This document shows, piece after piece, positions 1-7,584 of a stretch of 64,000 nucleotides of DNA. The DNA is taken from positions 806,001 to 870,000 of the forward strand of contig OZ245029.1 of NCBI GenBank assembly GCA_965223955.1, written 5' to 3'. The notes under the pieces are model-generated. The model saw only the letters and a program-made list of their open reading frames with translations, did no database searches and had not been told where the DNA came from. Every line of letters begins with the position of its first letter. The first letter of the stretch is position 1. This DNA is from Bin75 sp965223955. Its GTDB lineage: Bacteria > Nitrospirota > Nitrospiria > Nitrospirales > UBA8639. A program made the position numbers and the translations under genes.

Positions 1-86
1 AGTTTAAACATTTTAAAAAAGTGCACAAACTTTAAAATATTGAAAGGGAAGGCAAGAACATCAACAAAATGTCTACACAGCTCACT

Positions 87-112
87 GTCGGGTTACGCTA
101 CGCGAACCCGAC
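87..112. repeat. Dispersed palindrome GTCGGGTT...AACCCGAC, copy 1
   Basis: This 26-bp dyad begins GTCGGGTTACGC and ends AACCCGAC. Near-identical dyads occur at 9158-9183 (as GTTGGATT...AATCCAAC), 9196-9222 and 31131-31156. It lies next to an A+T-rich tract at the window edge (1-60), and the copy at 31131 also adjoins an A+T-rich tract. Such dyads are typical of short interspersed palindromic repeats. What mobilises them cannot be told from here. Confidence 0.7.
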
Positions 113-132
113 CTGCCCGACTGCCGTGGTCC

Positions 133-798
133 TCATGATTGCCGGTTGCCTCTCGTCTGTGCCGGGGTGGACCGGGCGGCTTCTCCCGCCAGTCGATCCA
201 CCAAGTCATTATACGGGTTGCCGGAGTGGGCCAGCACTTTGTGCCACGTGAGGGTCATCCCCAAGGCCCGGACCCGTTCCGCGTACGCGCGGGTAAAGGG
301 CGTCCTGGTCTTCCACGTGCCTTCCACCCAACTGGCTAACCCCTGGTAGTCGAAAGAGATCGTGGCCGTGGCAATGTCATGTGCCCGGCACCACTCCAGC
401 GCCTGCAGGACCGCCTGGATTTCTCCGGCCACGTTTCGATGCCGGCGCGCCTCGGCCGGCACATCATTCCCGCTCGCCCGGTGGAGTTCCCGTGCCCCGT
501 CGAAGATCACGTAGGCCCAGCCGAAGTGCAGGTGGCCGTGGCTGGTCGGGAGACAGGATCCATCGACCCAAATGTGTATGCCATCGGTTGTCGGCGGGAC
601 GTCGGCCGGGGGAAGGGAGGTCAAAGGGGGAAGGATGGTCACATCGGGAAGGCATTCTCCCGCAAACGCCAGGGCTTGGGCTTTCGTGGGAAAGGCTTTG
701 TAGATGGCTCCGGGAAACCCTTTGATTTGCTCTTCACACGCGGGCCAGGTTGTGTAGATCCCGGGTTGGCGCCCCTTGCGCACGGCGTAGAATTTCAC
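133..798 (-). CDS. Ribonuclease H with N-terminal viroplasmin-like domain
   Basis: The 221-residue protein should cleave the RNA strand of RNA-DNA hybrids in the cytoplasm. Residues 1-48 (MKFYAVRKGRQPGIYTTW...) match the small RNA/hybrid-binding domain shared by caulimovirus viroplasmin and many RNases HI. A linker follows, then an RNase H fold from about residue 74: IWVDGS carries the first catalytic Asp, GEIQAV the Glu, and FDYQG and NDLVD the remaining acidic residues. The YDYxGxxxW...W type motif is characteristic of viroplasmin-type bacterial RNases H. The ATG overlaps the stop of the upstream TPR gene by 4 bp (ATGA), so the two are probably co-translated. The last residues are low-complexity and not conserved-looking. 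Confidence 0.88.
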   Translation of the reverse strand: MKFYAVRKGRQPGIYTTWPACEEQIKGFPGAIYKAFPTKAQALAFAGECLPDVTILPPLTSLPPADVPPTTDGIHIWVDGSCLPTSHGHLHFGWAYVIFDGARELHRASGNDVPAEARRHRNVAGEIQAVLQALEWCRAHDIATATISFDYQGLASWVEGTWKTRTPFTRAYAERVRALGMTLTWHKVLAHSGNPYNDLVDRLAGEAARSTPAQTRGNRQS

Positions 799-1955
799 CG
801 CGTGTCGTCGCCTTTCAGCTTGTTCACGCGTTCCTGGACGAACCTGATGCGTTGGGCTTCCCTGGGGATCCCTTCGACCAGGGCGAGATAGGTTTCGTAT
901 TCTTCGATCGCCCGCCGGGTGTCGGTCCGTTCCAGACTTTGCGCCATATTGAACCGTGCTTCGGCATAGTTCGGGCGCAGGACGATCGCCCGTTCAAAGA
1001 GTTTAATGGCGCGCGCCTGCTGGTGTTGTTCGGCCAGGACCCGGCCGAGATTGTTGATGATCGCCGGCGCGTTGGGGCGAAGCGCAAGCGCCTGCTCCAG
1101 TTCGCGTTGCGCGTCGGCCGGTTGGCCTTGATCCCGAAGCGCCAGGCCCAGTCGATGGTGGGCTTCCGCTAAGCGCGCCTCGTCCTTGAGCCCATGTTGA
1201 ATGGATTGCCGGTAGGCTTCGACGGCAATCGCCGGCTGGGCGGTTCCGCAAGACCCGAATAACGCGGCTTCTCCTCGTGCGAATTGCTGAAGACCCAGGA
1301 AATCGTCACTCGGGTCCTCGTCGGGTGAGGGCGCGGATTCTGTCGGCGTCGCGGATTGGCTGCGGTTGAGACCCGGCAGAAACGTTTCATGGTAACTCGA
1401 CAGCAGTTGCTCGTACGGATCGATCGCAAAAGAGGCCACGAGTAACGTCGGGTCATCTTCACTCTCCAACACCAGGTATTGGGTCGTACTGGTGTAGTCC
1501 CCGGTCCGGTACAGCACGGCGGATTGCGCGCCCGCTTGAGAGAGGAGTTGGGTGGGGTCGATATAAAACGTGGACGACGGGATGAGTTCGGATAAGGTTT
1601 GCCGCAGCATGGGATACGGCTTTAAGGGGAGACCCTGGTTGTAGCGAAACACGGCCCCGACCAGGCGCTGCTCGTCATTGAAAAAGTAAAACGCGTCGTG
1701 GTCGGGTTGGCTGCTTTGCCCCAGGCGTTGCAGTTGTTCTCCCGCGCCCCAGGGCACCCGTTGATAGCGAATACCCTGCCAGCTCTTGACAATGGTTTCC
1801 TGGGCGTCGCAGAGGTGCGCCGCGCCCAACAGCGCGAGGTCGCTGGCCGACGGGGGGAGCATGGGATCGCGAGGCGGTGCTGATGGAGTCCCGCATGCCG
1901 TGAGGAGCCCCAGCCACAGGACAACAAGCCACTGTCCCACGTGGTTGGTCGCCAC
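795..1955 (-). CDS. TPR-repeat lipoprotein
   Basis: I place the start at the GTG at 1955, giving 386 residues. Its N-terminus is a lipoprotein signal (VATNHVGQWLVVLWLGLL-TAC) with a TAC lipobox. The open frame continues up to 2186, but that extension reads through the tRNA-Val gene and cannot be protein. The middle has no family I recognise. The C-terminal 120 residues contain at least three tetratricopeptide units (LGLALRDQGQPADAQRELEQAL, IINNLGRVLAEQHQQARAIK and ARFNMAQSLERTDT regions). It is probably a membrane-anchored scaffold protein of the periplasmic face. It is the first gene of a two-gene unit with the RNase H gene. Confidence 0.75.
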   Translation of the reverse strand: MATNHVGQWLVVLWLGLLTACGTPSAPPRDPMLPPSASDLALLGAAHLCDAQETIVKSWQGIRYQRVPWGAGEQLQRLGQSSQPDHDAFYFFNDEQRLVGAVFRYNQGLPLKPYPMLRQTLSELIPSSTFYIDPTQLLSQAGAQSAVLYRTGDYTSTTQYLVLESEDDPTLLVASFAIDPYEQLLSSYHETFLPGLNRSQSATPTESAPSPDEDPSDDFLGLQQFARGEAALFGSCGTAQPAIAVEAYRQSIQHGLKDEARLAEAHHRLGLALRDQGQPADAQRELEQALALRPNAPAIINNLGRVLAEQHQQARAIKLFERAIVLRPNYAEARFNMAQSLERTDTRRAIEEYETYLALVEGIPREAQRIRFVQERVNKLKGDDTR

Positions 1956-2050
1956 GAGCGGAGCACGCCACGGCCCTGGCGGTTTTACTGCTGAACGGGT
2001 GGGGAAAGACCTCAAGTTCGACCTGCGTCGTCCGGTGAAGAATGGTGAAA

Positions 2051-2125
2051 TGGTGGGCGATACTGGTATCGAACCAGTGACTTCTTCCGTGTGAGGGAAG
2101 CGCTCTCCCACTGAGCTAATCGCCC
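2051..2125 (-). tRNA. tRNA-Val (anticodon CAC)
   Basis: The minus strand folds into a full cloverleaf: acceptor GGGCGAT/ATCGCCC, D arm GCTC/GAGC, anticodon arm CTTCC-CTCACAC-GGAAG, and T arm ACTGG-TTCGATA-CCAGT. The discriminator is A, followed by an encoded CCA. The seven-base loop CTCACAC puts CAC at the anticodon, which reads GTG valine codons. Length is 75 nt with CCA. It lies just upstream of the TPR lipoprotein gene on the same strand. Confidence 0.96.
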
Positions 2126-2212
2126 ACGAGACGAGTCTAGCACAGCCCGTTGATTCCTGACAATGAAACGGTTTTTTCCCCCTCACCCCATGAACCCTGT
2201 GCCGTCACCGAC

Positions 2213-2365
2213 GGACAACCACGGGGGGTTGTCCCTACGTTATTGTAGGGGACGGCCCCCGTGCCGTCCCGAATAGACGGGTCCCCCTCACCCCAACCCT
2301 CTCCCGCGGTGGGGAGAGGGAAAGAGAGGTAGCGGGAGAGGGCAGGGTGAGGGGGCGATCATGAA
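2213..2365. repeat. Cluster of three intergenic palindromic repeats
   Basis: This gene-free stretch holds three separate inverted repeats. At 2213-2235 is GGACAACC...GGTTGTCC. At 2246-2270 is a copy of the GGGACGGC...GCCGTCCC element also found at 22306, 27963 and 28776. At about 2283-2358 is a longer dyad whose arms begin CCCCTCACCCCAACC and end AGGGTGAGGGGG, with GGGAGAGGG inside. The repeats lie between divergently transcribed genes (tRNA-Val and the BASS transporter). They could act as bidirectional hairpins, but no clear T-tract follows. Confidence 0.7.
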
Positions 2366-2410
2366 CGATCGTGGAAACGCCGGCCTTGTAAAAAGAGGTG
2401 GCCCTCGCTC

Positions 2411-3442
2411 TTGAAGATTTGCCACAATGCCGACTCGATGGATGATTTCGGGAAACAACGTACCGGGGACCCGCGTTCGGCGAACGACGTTCCTCCAAGC
2501 GGCATTCCGTCCTGGCTGAGGCTGGTTCAGGACGGGTTTCTCGTGTGGGTCGTACTCGGAGCCGCATGGGGCTGGTTCATGCCGGGTCCCGCCGCCTCCG
2601 GAAAAATCTGGATTCCCGAAGCGTTGGCCGCCGTGATGCTCGGGATGGGATTGACGCTGACGCATCGGGACGTGCTCGCCCTTCGCCATGGAGGCCGGAC
2701 GTTGCTGCTGGGTGTGGCCTTGCAGTACGTGGTGATGCCGCTTGGTGCGTGGGGCATCGCGATGTTCCTGGGCCTGCCGAAATTGTTGGCGCTCGGCGTC
2801 ATTCTCGTCGGGGCGTGCCCCGGGGGCACGGCGTCGAACGTGGTGGCCTACCTCGCGCGAGGCGACGTGGCGTTATCCGTGGGCATGACGACGGTCTCGA
2901 CGTTGCTCAGTCCGCTTTTGACGCCCCTGTGGATTTGGATTCTAGCCTCCACGTGGTTGGCGATTGATCCGCTCCCGCTCTTCTGGACGGTCACGAAGAT
3001 CGTGCTGTTACCGGTGGTGGTAGGCATTCTCCTGCGCCGCGTGTGGCAACCGAGCCCCTGGTTTTTTGAAGGCGTGCTGCCGCTCGTGTCGATGTTCATC
3101 ATCGCGTGGATCGTCGGGGTGATCGTCGGCTTGAATCATGGTCAACGCCACGTGGCGGGTCTGGTCGTGCTGGCCGTGGTCGTCCATAACGCGTTGGGCT
3201 TGACGCTCGGGCATTGGGGGTCTCGACTGCGGAAGCTCCCGCTTCGCCGTTGCCGGACCGTGGCCCTCGAAGTCGGCATGCAGAATTCAGGGTTGGCCGT
3301 GGCTCTGGCCGTGGCCCATTTTGGCCCGGTGGCGGCCGTGCCCGGCGCGGTCTTCAGTGTGTGGCACAATGTGACCGGGCCCCTGTTGGCGAGTATCTGG
3401 CGCCGGTCAAACACGGATGATCGTCGCGATTCATTACCATAA
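2411..3442 (+). CDS. Bile acid:sodium symporter (BASS) family transporter
   Basis: The 343-residue inner-membrane protein has about nine hydrophobic helices after a 45-residue soluble N-terminus. It carries the family hallmarks GMGLTL, the GACPGGTASNVVAYLARGD segment, and the late EVGMQNSGLAVALA motif. These form the crossed discontinuous helices that bind substrate and Na+ in ASBT-type transporters. Substrates of bacterial members include pantoate, keto-acids and other organic anions; none can be assigned here. I take the TTG at 2411 as start because GAGGTGG lies 9-10 bp upstream. An ATG at 2438 is the alternative and has no such site. Confidence 0.85.
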   Translation: MKICHNADSMDDFGKQRTGDPRSANDVPPSGIPSWLRLVQDGFLVWVVLGAAWGWFMPGPAASGKIWIPEALAAVMLGMGLTLTHRDVLALRHGGRTLLLGVALQYVVMPLGAWGIAMFLGLPKLLALGVILVGACPGGTASNVVAYLARGDVALSVGMTTVSTLLSPLLTPLWIWILASTWLAIDPLPLFWTVTKIVLLPVVVGILLRRVWQPSPWFFEGVLPLVSMFIIAWIVGVIVGLNHGQRHVAGLVVLAVVVHNALGLTLGHWGSRLRKLPLRRCRTVALEVGMQNSGLAVALAVAHFGPVAAVPGAVFSVWHNVTGPLLASIWRRSNTDDRRDSLP

Positions 3443-3565
3443 CGGTTCTTCCCGCCAATAAGAACTGGATCCTCGCTCACGACGACGGGGACAACTTCAT
3501 TCTTCTGTCCAATCCCTCATCTTTAACAATACCTAGTGCCAAAAATGACTGATTCATACAGTATC

Positions 3566-3594
3566 TTGACTGAATCAGGGTAATTTGCTAAGTT
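3566..3594 (+). promoter_or_regulatory. Candidate sigma-70 promoter of the first lipoprotein copy
   Basis: TTGACT, a 17-bp spacer and TAAGTT lie about 225 bp upstream of the lipoprotein start. The same arrangement (TTGACG, 17 bp, TTAGTT) occurs at the matching position in the duplicated copy at 6490-6518. That conservation supports a shared promoter. No expression evidence exists here. Confidence 0.45.
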
Positions 3595-3818
3595 CTTACG
3601 ATTAGTCTTTTTAGCTGCTATGCGTTGCGTCGTCTGGTTCGCGCATGCGCAAACGCTTTCAGTCGTAGGGACCAACGATTGTTGGCCGCTGCTTCTCTTC
3701 TTCCAGTTGTTGTGGATTCCCTTTTCAGTCGGTGGAGAGACGTAAAAAAAGGACAATGTCGAGTTCGTTAATCAACTTTATGCCCATAAAGAGGTGCGAT
3801 GAAAAAGGAGGTTTTTGT

Positions 3819-4757
3819 GTGAAAATGTCAAGGGCAAAGAAGGCAAAGGATTTTGCCACCCTTATTGGTGTTGGCACGTGTCTTCTTGTGACGTTATCAG
3901 CATGTGAGAATTCGAAACATGCTGAAATCATGAGTACGGAGGATTTACGTGCACAGGCTCACATGTCGGCTGATACCGATGCTGAGACAGGCACAGAGAG
4001 TACTCAAGGTCGCATTCCATTCGATGGGGAATCCGTCAGCCAGGAGCCACTGAGTTTGTCAGAAACATTCGCCTTTGCTCCGGAACCTCCTCCCAGTCCG
4101 GCATCGCCCCGCAGCGCTGCGGTTGTGAGCGAAGCCGGTCCTGAGGTTGCTTCTCCTGCTCCGGCACCGGTCCTTCCGGAAGGGTATTCGGAACCCCCAC
4201 GGGTGCATCGTAGCCCTGCGTCGGACTATGTCCCCGACTCACCTCCTCAAGTTTTTCGTGCTGCCCGTATCAGGGCGTTTGGTGTGAGTTCCGTCGACGA
4301 GCCGGAGACACGGATCGCCCAGCTTAAGCCTTCCGATTTCGTTCCTGAAGAGCCGGACCAGGATGAAAGACGCGGTGATATGGTCGCGGAGAAGGATTCA
4401 GGATTGACCGACGTCTTTTTTGATTTTGATCAATATGCGATTCGTTCCGCTGCCGTACCCGTGCTGGAAAAGAATGCCGCGCTTCTCAAGCATACCTATA
4501 AAGAGTCCACTGTCCTGATCGGAGGATATTGTGACGAACGTGGGACGGTGGAATATAACCTGGAATTAGGGAAACGCCGGGCTCAAGCCGTGAAAGAGTA
4601 TTTAGTTGATCTGGGAGTCGAAGAAGCCAGAATTCAGATTGTCAGCTACGGCAAAGAAAAACCGTTTTGCATGGAATCCACAGCGAATTGCTGGCAACAG
4701 AATCGACGCGGACATTTTGAGCAGCGTGTTCTCCTCTCATCTTCCTCGCAAAGGTGA
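3819..4757 (+). CDS. Pal/OmpA-like peptidoglycan-binding lipoprotein, copy 1
   Basis: The 312-residue protein has a lipoprotein signal ending LVTLSAC, then a long Pro/Ala/Glu-rich linker, then an OmpA-like domain (about 205-312) with VFFDFDQYAIR, YCDERGTVEYN and LGKRRAQAVKEYL. These are the elements that bind diaminopimelate in peptidoglycan, so it should tether the outer membrane to the wall as Pal does. AAGGAGG precedes the GTG at 3819 by 7 bp; an ATG two codons later is also possible. A paralogue lies at 6735-7385. This copy has about 100 extra linker residues, and its C-terminus (GHFEQRVLLSSSSQR) departs from the usual NRRVHF ending. IGGYCDERG replaces the common IEGHCDERG. No tol genes are nearby. 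Confidence 0.85.
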   Translation: MKMSRAKKAKDFATLIGVGTCLLVTLSACENSKHAEIMSTEDLRAQAHMSADTDAETGTESTQGRIPFDGESVSQEPLSLSETFAFAPEPPPSPASPRSAAVVSEAGPEVASPAPAPVLPEGYSEPPRVHRSPASDYVPDSPPQVFRAARIRAFGVSSVDEPETRIAQLKPSDFVPEEPDQDERRGDMVAEKDSGLTDVFFDFDQYAIRSAAVPVLEKNAALLKHTYKESTVLIGGYCDERGTVEYNLELGKRRAQAVKEYLVDLGVEEARIQIVSYGKEKPFCMESTANCWQQNRRGHFEQRVLLSSSSQR

Positions 4758-4797
4758 GTGAACGCATAGAGTTGCGCAGGCCAAGCTTCCGGGGGAC

Positions 4798-4917
4798 ATG
4801 CTACACGAACGCCGGCTGCCCGAGCTTTTCTTTGAACGGGTGCTGCCCACGGGCTTTGCAACCTCTCACCTGGTCAGTTTCAATCCTTCGGCCGCAGCCT
4901 TGATCGACCTGGACCCT
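4798..4917 (+). pseudogene. 5' remnant of a duplicated selO gene
   Basis: This segment translates as RRLPELFFERVLPTGFATSH and continues LVSFNPSAAALIDLDP. It matches residues of the N-terminus of the intact SelO encoded at 7585-9054 (ARLPEVFSERVMPTGFETSH). Homology stops at about 4917, and the frame then runs into sequence antisense to the M28 peptidase gene. About 130 bp present before the intact copy (7455-7620) are missing. It is a truncated duplicate, part of the segmental duplication described in the findings. Confidence 0.85.
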
Positions 4918-4953
4918 CATTTTGTCGACGGGAGAACCCGTGAGACGCGATGG

Positions 4954-6429
4954 TTACGGGGCATTGGCGAGGCGTCGGGTCAGCGCCAGGACGAAGCGTG
5001 CGGCAGTACTGAGCCTGTCGGGTTGGATGGTATCGTGGCTGTCGGAGGACTGATGAAAGTGAGGATGGGCTCCTGCCGTGACCACCGCCACCGTGGGAAT
5101 GCCGGCTTCGGCAAACGGCACATGATCTCCCCCGGGAAAGAACCCATAGAGTTTGACGGCCTCGGATAGCCCGGCCTGCTTGGCTGCCGAGGCGGCAACG
5201 TCTTTAGACATGTTGGCGACCCCAACGGTGAGTTTGCCGTTGCCGAGGCCCACGTGATCCACGTTGATCATGGCGACGGTGTTCGCCAAGGGGCGCGTGG
5301 GATGCCGAACGTACCAGGTTGATCCCAGCAGGTTCTGTTCTTCCCCGCTGAACGATGCGAACAGGATCGTTCGCTTGGGCGACGGACCGTTTTTCAAAAT
5401 GCGTGCGAGTTCCAACAACACGGCCGTCCCCGACGCGTTGTCGTCGGCACCGGGAAAGAGCAGGCCCGCCTGGTTGCCGAAGTGGTCGCGATGGGCTCCG
5501 AGAATCACGACGTCGTTTTTCAGGACAGGATCACGGCCTGGAATCACGCCCAGCACGTTCACCAGCGACTCCGCCTGACGCTGACTCGTCCATTGCATGT
5601 GTACCAGGCTCTTGAGCGCTTTCGATCGGACCACGCGATCGTTGTTCAAGGTGGTTTGGACGTCCGTGACGGATAACGCTTGCGCGTGGAAGATAGCCGC
5701 CCCGGTCTCGCCGCTGATCCAGACTCCGGGTAAGGGCCGGTCGTCCCCGGCATTGGTATAAAACGCCAAAGGCTGGTGTCCCATGCCGCGGCGCGCGGCG
5801 TATCGACTCAACATCGGCCCGGTGAACGTGACAAACCCCACGGCGCCTTTTTCCCGGGCGATTCGTTCTTTTTCCGCGTGCCGCACGTGGAGAGGATAAT
5901 GCGGCGGTTTCCCTCGCAAGAACATGACCACGCGGTCGCGGACCGCCACGCCTTCGTATTCATCCCACGCACGCGCAGGGTCCGCGATGCCGTACCCCAC
6001 GAAGACCAAAGGGGCCGTGAGATTGATGGAGGGCGAGTCGAGGACCGGAAGAAACTGCGAGCCCAATTGCGGGACGATGGCGCCGGGTGCCTGTGCATCG
6101 GGAAAAGAAAACGCCAGGGTTGCAGGGGCCTTGATCTGCGTGACCGTCACGGGGCCGGTTTGTTCCCATGCCGTCCGTTCAGTGCCCATGCGCCGGTGAC
6201 CGGCAGGCGTCAGGCCTAAGTGCTCAAAGTGGTCGGCTACATATTCCGCTGAGCGACGTCCGCCCTCCGAGCCGCTTTGCCGTCCGGCAAAGTCGGGATG
6301 ACTCAGGATCCGAATGTCCCGCATCATGCGAGGAAGGTCGGGCAGGGTGACACGATCGGAGGCGTCAACGGGAAGCGTGAGTGCAACGAGTCCGCTGATG
6401 AATGCAAGTGAAACGGCGGCGGGTGTCAT
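4954..6429 (-). CDS. Exported M28-family zinc aminopeptidase with PA domain
   Basis: The 491-residue protein starts with a cleavable signal (VSLAFISGLVALTLPVDA-S). Residues about 110-280 look like a protease-associated insert. The C-terminal half is an M28 peptidase with the zinc ligands visible in order: GAHRDHFG (His), PGADDNASG (bridging Asp), SGEEQNLLGS (catalytic Glu pair), NVDHVG (Asp) and SDSHDTI (His). It should remove N-terminal residues from peptides in the periplasm or outside the cell. The gene lies on the minus strand between the two halves of the lipoprotein-selO duplication. Its 3' end is only about 36 bp from the broken selO fragment, consistent with insertion there. Confidence 0.9.
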   Translation of the reverse strand: MTPAAVSLAFISGLVALTLPVDASDRVTLPDLPRMMRDIRILSHPDFAGRQSGSEGGRRSAEYVADHFEHLGLTPAGHRRMGTERTAWEQTGPVTVTQIKAPATLAFSFPDAQAPGAIVPQLGSQFLPVLDSPSINLTAPLVFVGYGIADPARAWDEYEGVAVRDRVVMFLRGKPPHYPLHVRHAEKERIAREKGAVGFVTFTGPMLSRYAARRGMGHQPLAFYTNAGDDRPLPGVWISGETGAAIFHAQALSVTDVQTTLNNDRVVRSKALKSLVHMQWTSQRQAESLVNVLGVIPGRDPVLKNDVVILGAHRDHFGNQAGLLFPGADDNASGTAVLLELARILKNGPSPKRTILFASFSGEEQNLLGSTWYVRHPTRPLANTVAMINVDHVGLGNGKLTVGVANMSKDVAASAAKQAGLSEAVKLYGFFPGGDHVPFAEAGIPTVAVVTAGAHPHFHQSSDSHDTIQPDRLSTAARFVLALTRRLANAP

Positions 6430-6489
6430 CGGCCCTACTATCCCATATTGCGCGGTTGATTGATATGCCCTGAGCCAGCATGCACCATC

Positions 6490-6518
6490 TTGACGGAATC
6501 AAGGTCACTTGCTTAGTT
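6490..6518 (+). promoter_or_regulatory. Candidate sigma-70 promoter of the second lipoprotein copy
   Basis: TTGACG, 17 bp, TTAGTT. It aligns with the box at 3566-3594 upstream of the first copy and shares the flanking GAATCA sequence. Confidence 0.4.
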
Positions 6519-6734
6519 TTAATGATTATTGTTGTCACGCAGTGCGTCGTCGTTTTCACGTATGCTCAAACGCTCTCAGCCGCAGTCACCAACGATCATC
6601 GGCCACTCCTTCTCTTCGGCACGTTGTTGTCAATCCCCTTTTTATTCACTGGAAAGACGTAAAGGAAGCACCGTTTCGAGGTCGTTGATCAACTGATGCC
6701 AGTCACGAAGCGCAATGAAAAAGGCAATTTTGGT

Positions 6735-7385
6735 ATGGCAACAATAAAGGTCAAAGATGTGGCGACCTTTATTGCTGTTGGCACGTGGCTTCTGGTGACC
6801 TTATCGGCATGTGAGCATGCGAAACGTGCTGAAAGCGTGAGTGCGGAGGATTTGCGCGCACAGGCTCAACAATCGACTGATACCGAGGATGATCGAAGTG
6901 GCGGTCGCCCCGGTGCGATTGCGGAGGAGGAAATCGCGCAAGCTGAGGAGCCGGAGGTCGCCCGGCTTGAACCATTCGATTTCGTTCCTGAAATACCACC
7001 GCAGCCGGGAAAGCGCGATGATACGGTCGCGGCGGGCACGAAGCACGCCAAAAAATCAGGGTTGACCGATGTCTTTTTTGATTTTGACAAATTTGCGATT
7101 CGTTCCGGTTCCGTCCCCGTCCTGGAAAAGAATGCTGAACTCCTCAAGCATATGTACAAGAATTCCAGCGTGCTGATCGAAGGACATGGTGATGAACACG
7201 GGACCGTGGAGTACAACCTGGAATTGGGGAAACGCCGGGCTCAAGCCGTGAAGGAATATTTGGTAGATCTGGGAGTCGAAGAATCCAGAATTGACATTGT
7301 CAGCTACGGGAAAGAAAAACCGTTTTGCACGGAATCCACACCGCGTTGCTGGCAGCAAAATCGACGTGTACATTTTGTCTGGTAG
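6735..7385 (+). CDS. Pal/OmpA-like peptidoglycan-binding lipoprotein, copy 2
   Basis: The 216-residue paralogue of the gene at 3819 has lipobox LVTLSAC and an acidic linker of about 85 residues. Its OmpA-like domain carries VFFDFDKFAIR, GHGDEHGTVEYN, LGKRRAQAVKEYL and a terminal NRRVHFVW. The overall size is close to classical Pal. Compared with copy 1, the linker lacks the Pro-rich insert and the Cys and Arg of CDERG are replaced (GDEHG). The two copies share the Asp and Arg expected to grip peptidoglycan. The ATG at 6735 gives a well-formed signal peptide; an upstream in-frame ATG at 6696 does not improve it. The intact selO gene follows 199 bp downstream. Confidence 0.85.
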   Translation: MATIKVKDVATFIAVGTWLLVTLSACEHAKRAESVSAEDLRAQAQQSTDTEDDRSGGRPGAIAEEEIAQAEEPEVARLEPFDFVPEIPPQPGKRDDTVAAGTKHAKKSGLTDVFFDFDKFAIRSGSVPVLEKNAELLKHMYKNSSVLIEGHGDEHGTVEYNLELGKRRAQAVKEYLVDLGVEESRIDIVSYGKEKPFCTESTPRCWQQNRRVHFVW

Positions 7386-7584
7386 TTTCTGCAGACATCC
7401 GGGTGAAGGAACGCTGACAGTTGCGCGGGCATGGCTTCCCGGAACATGATAAGAGACCATCGGCAGTCAGATCGACGACTTTGACGAAGAACATGGACAA
7501 TCCGCCGGGGGCACGTCTGAAAAGAGTGGATGAGCGGGTCAAGGCGCTGATTGCCGAAAACATGTCCCTTCAAGAGCTGCGCAC

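Noticed and set aside
1956..2186. Upstream extension of the TPR lipoprotein frame
   Set aside because: It reads through the tRNA-Val gene (peptide like SSVGERFPHTEEVTGSIPVS), a common annotation error; the lipoprotein signal begins at 1955.
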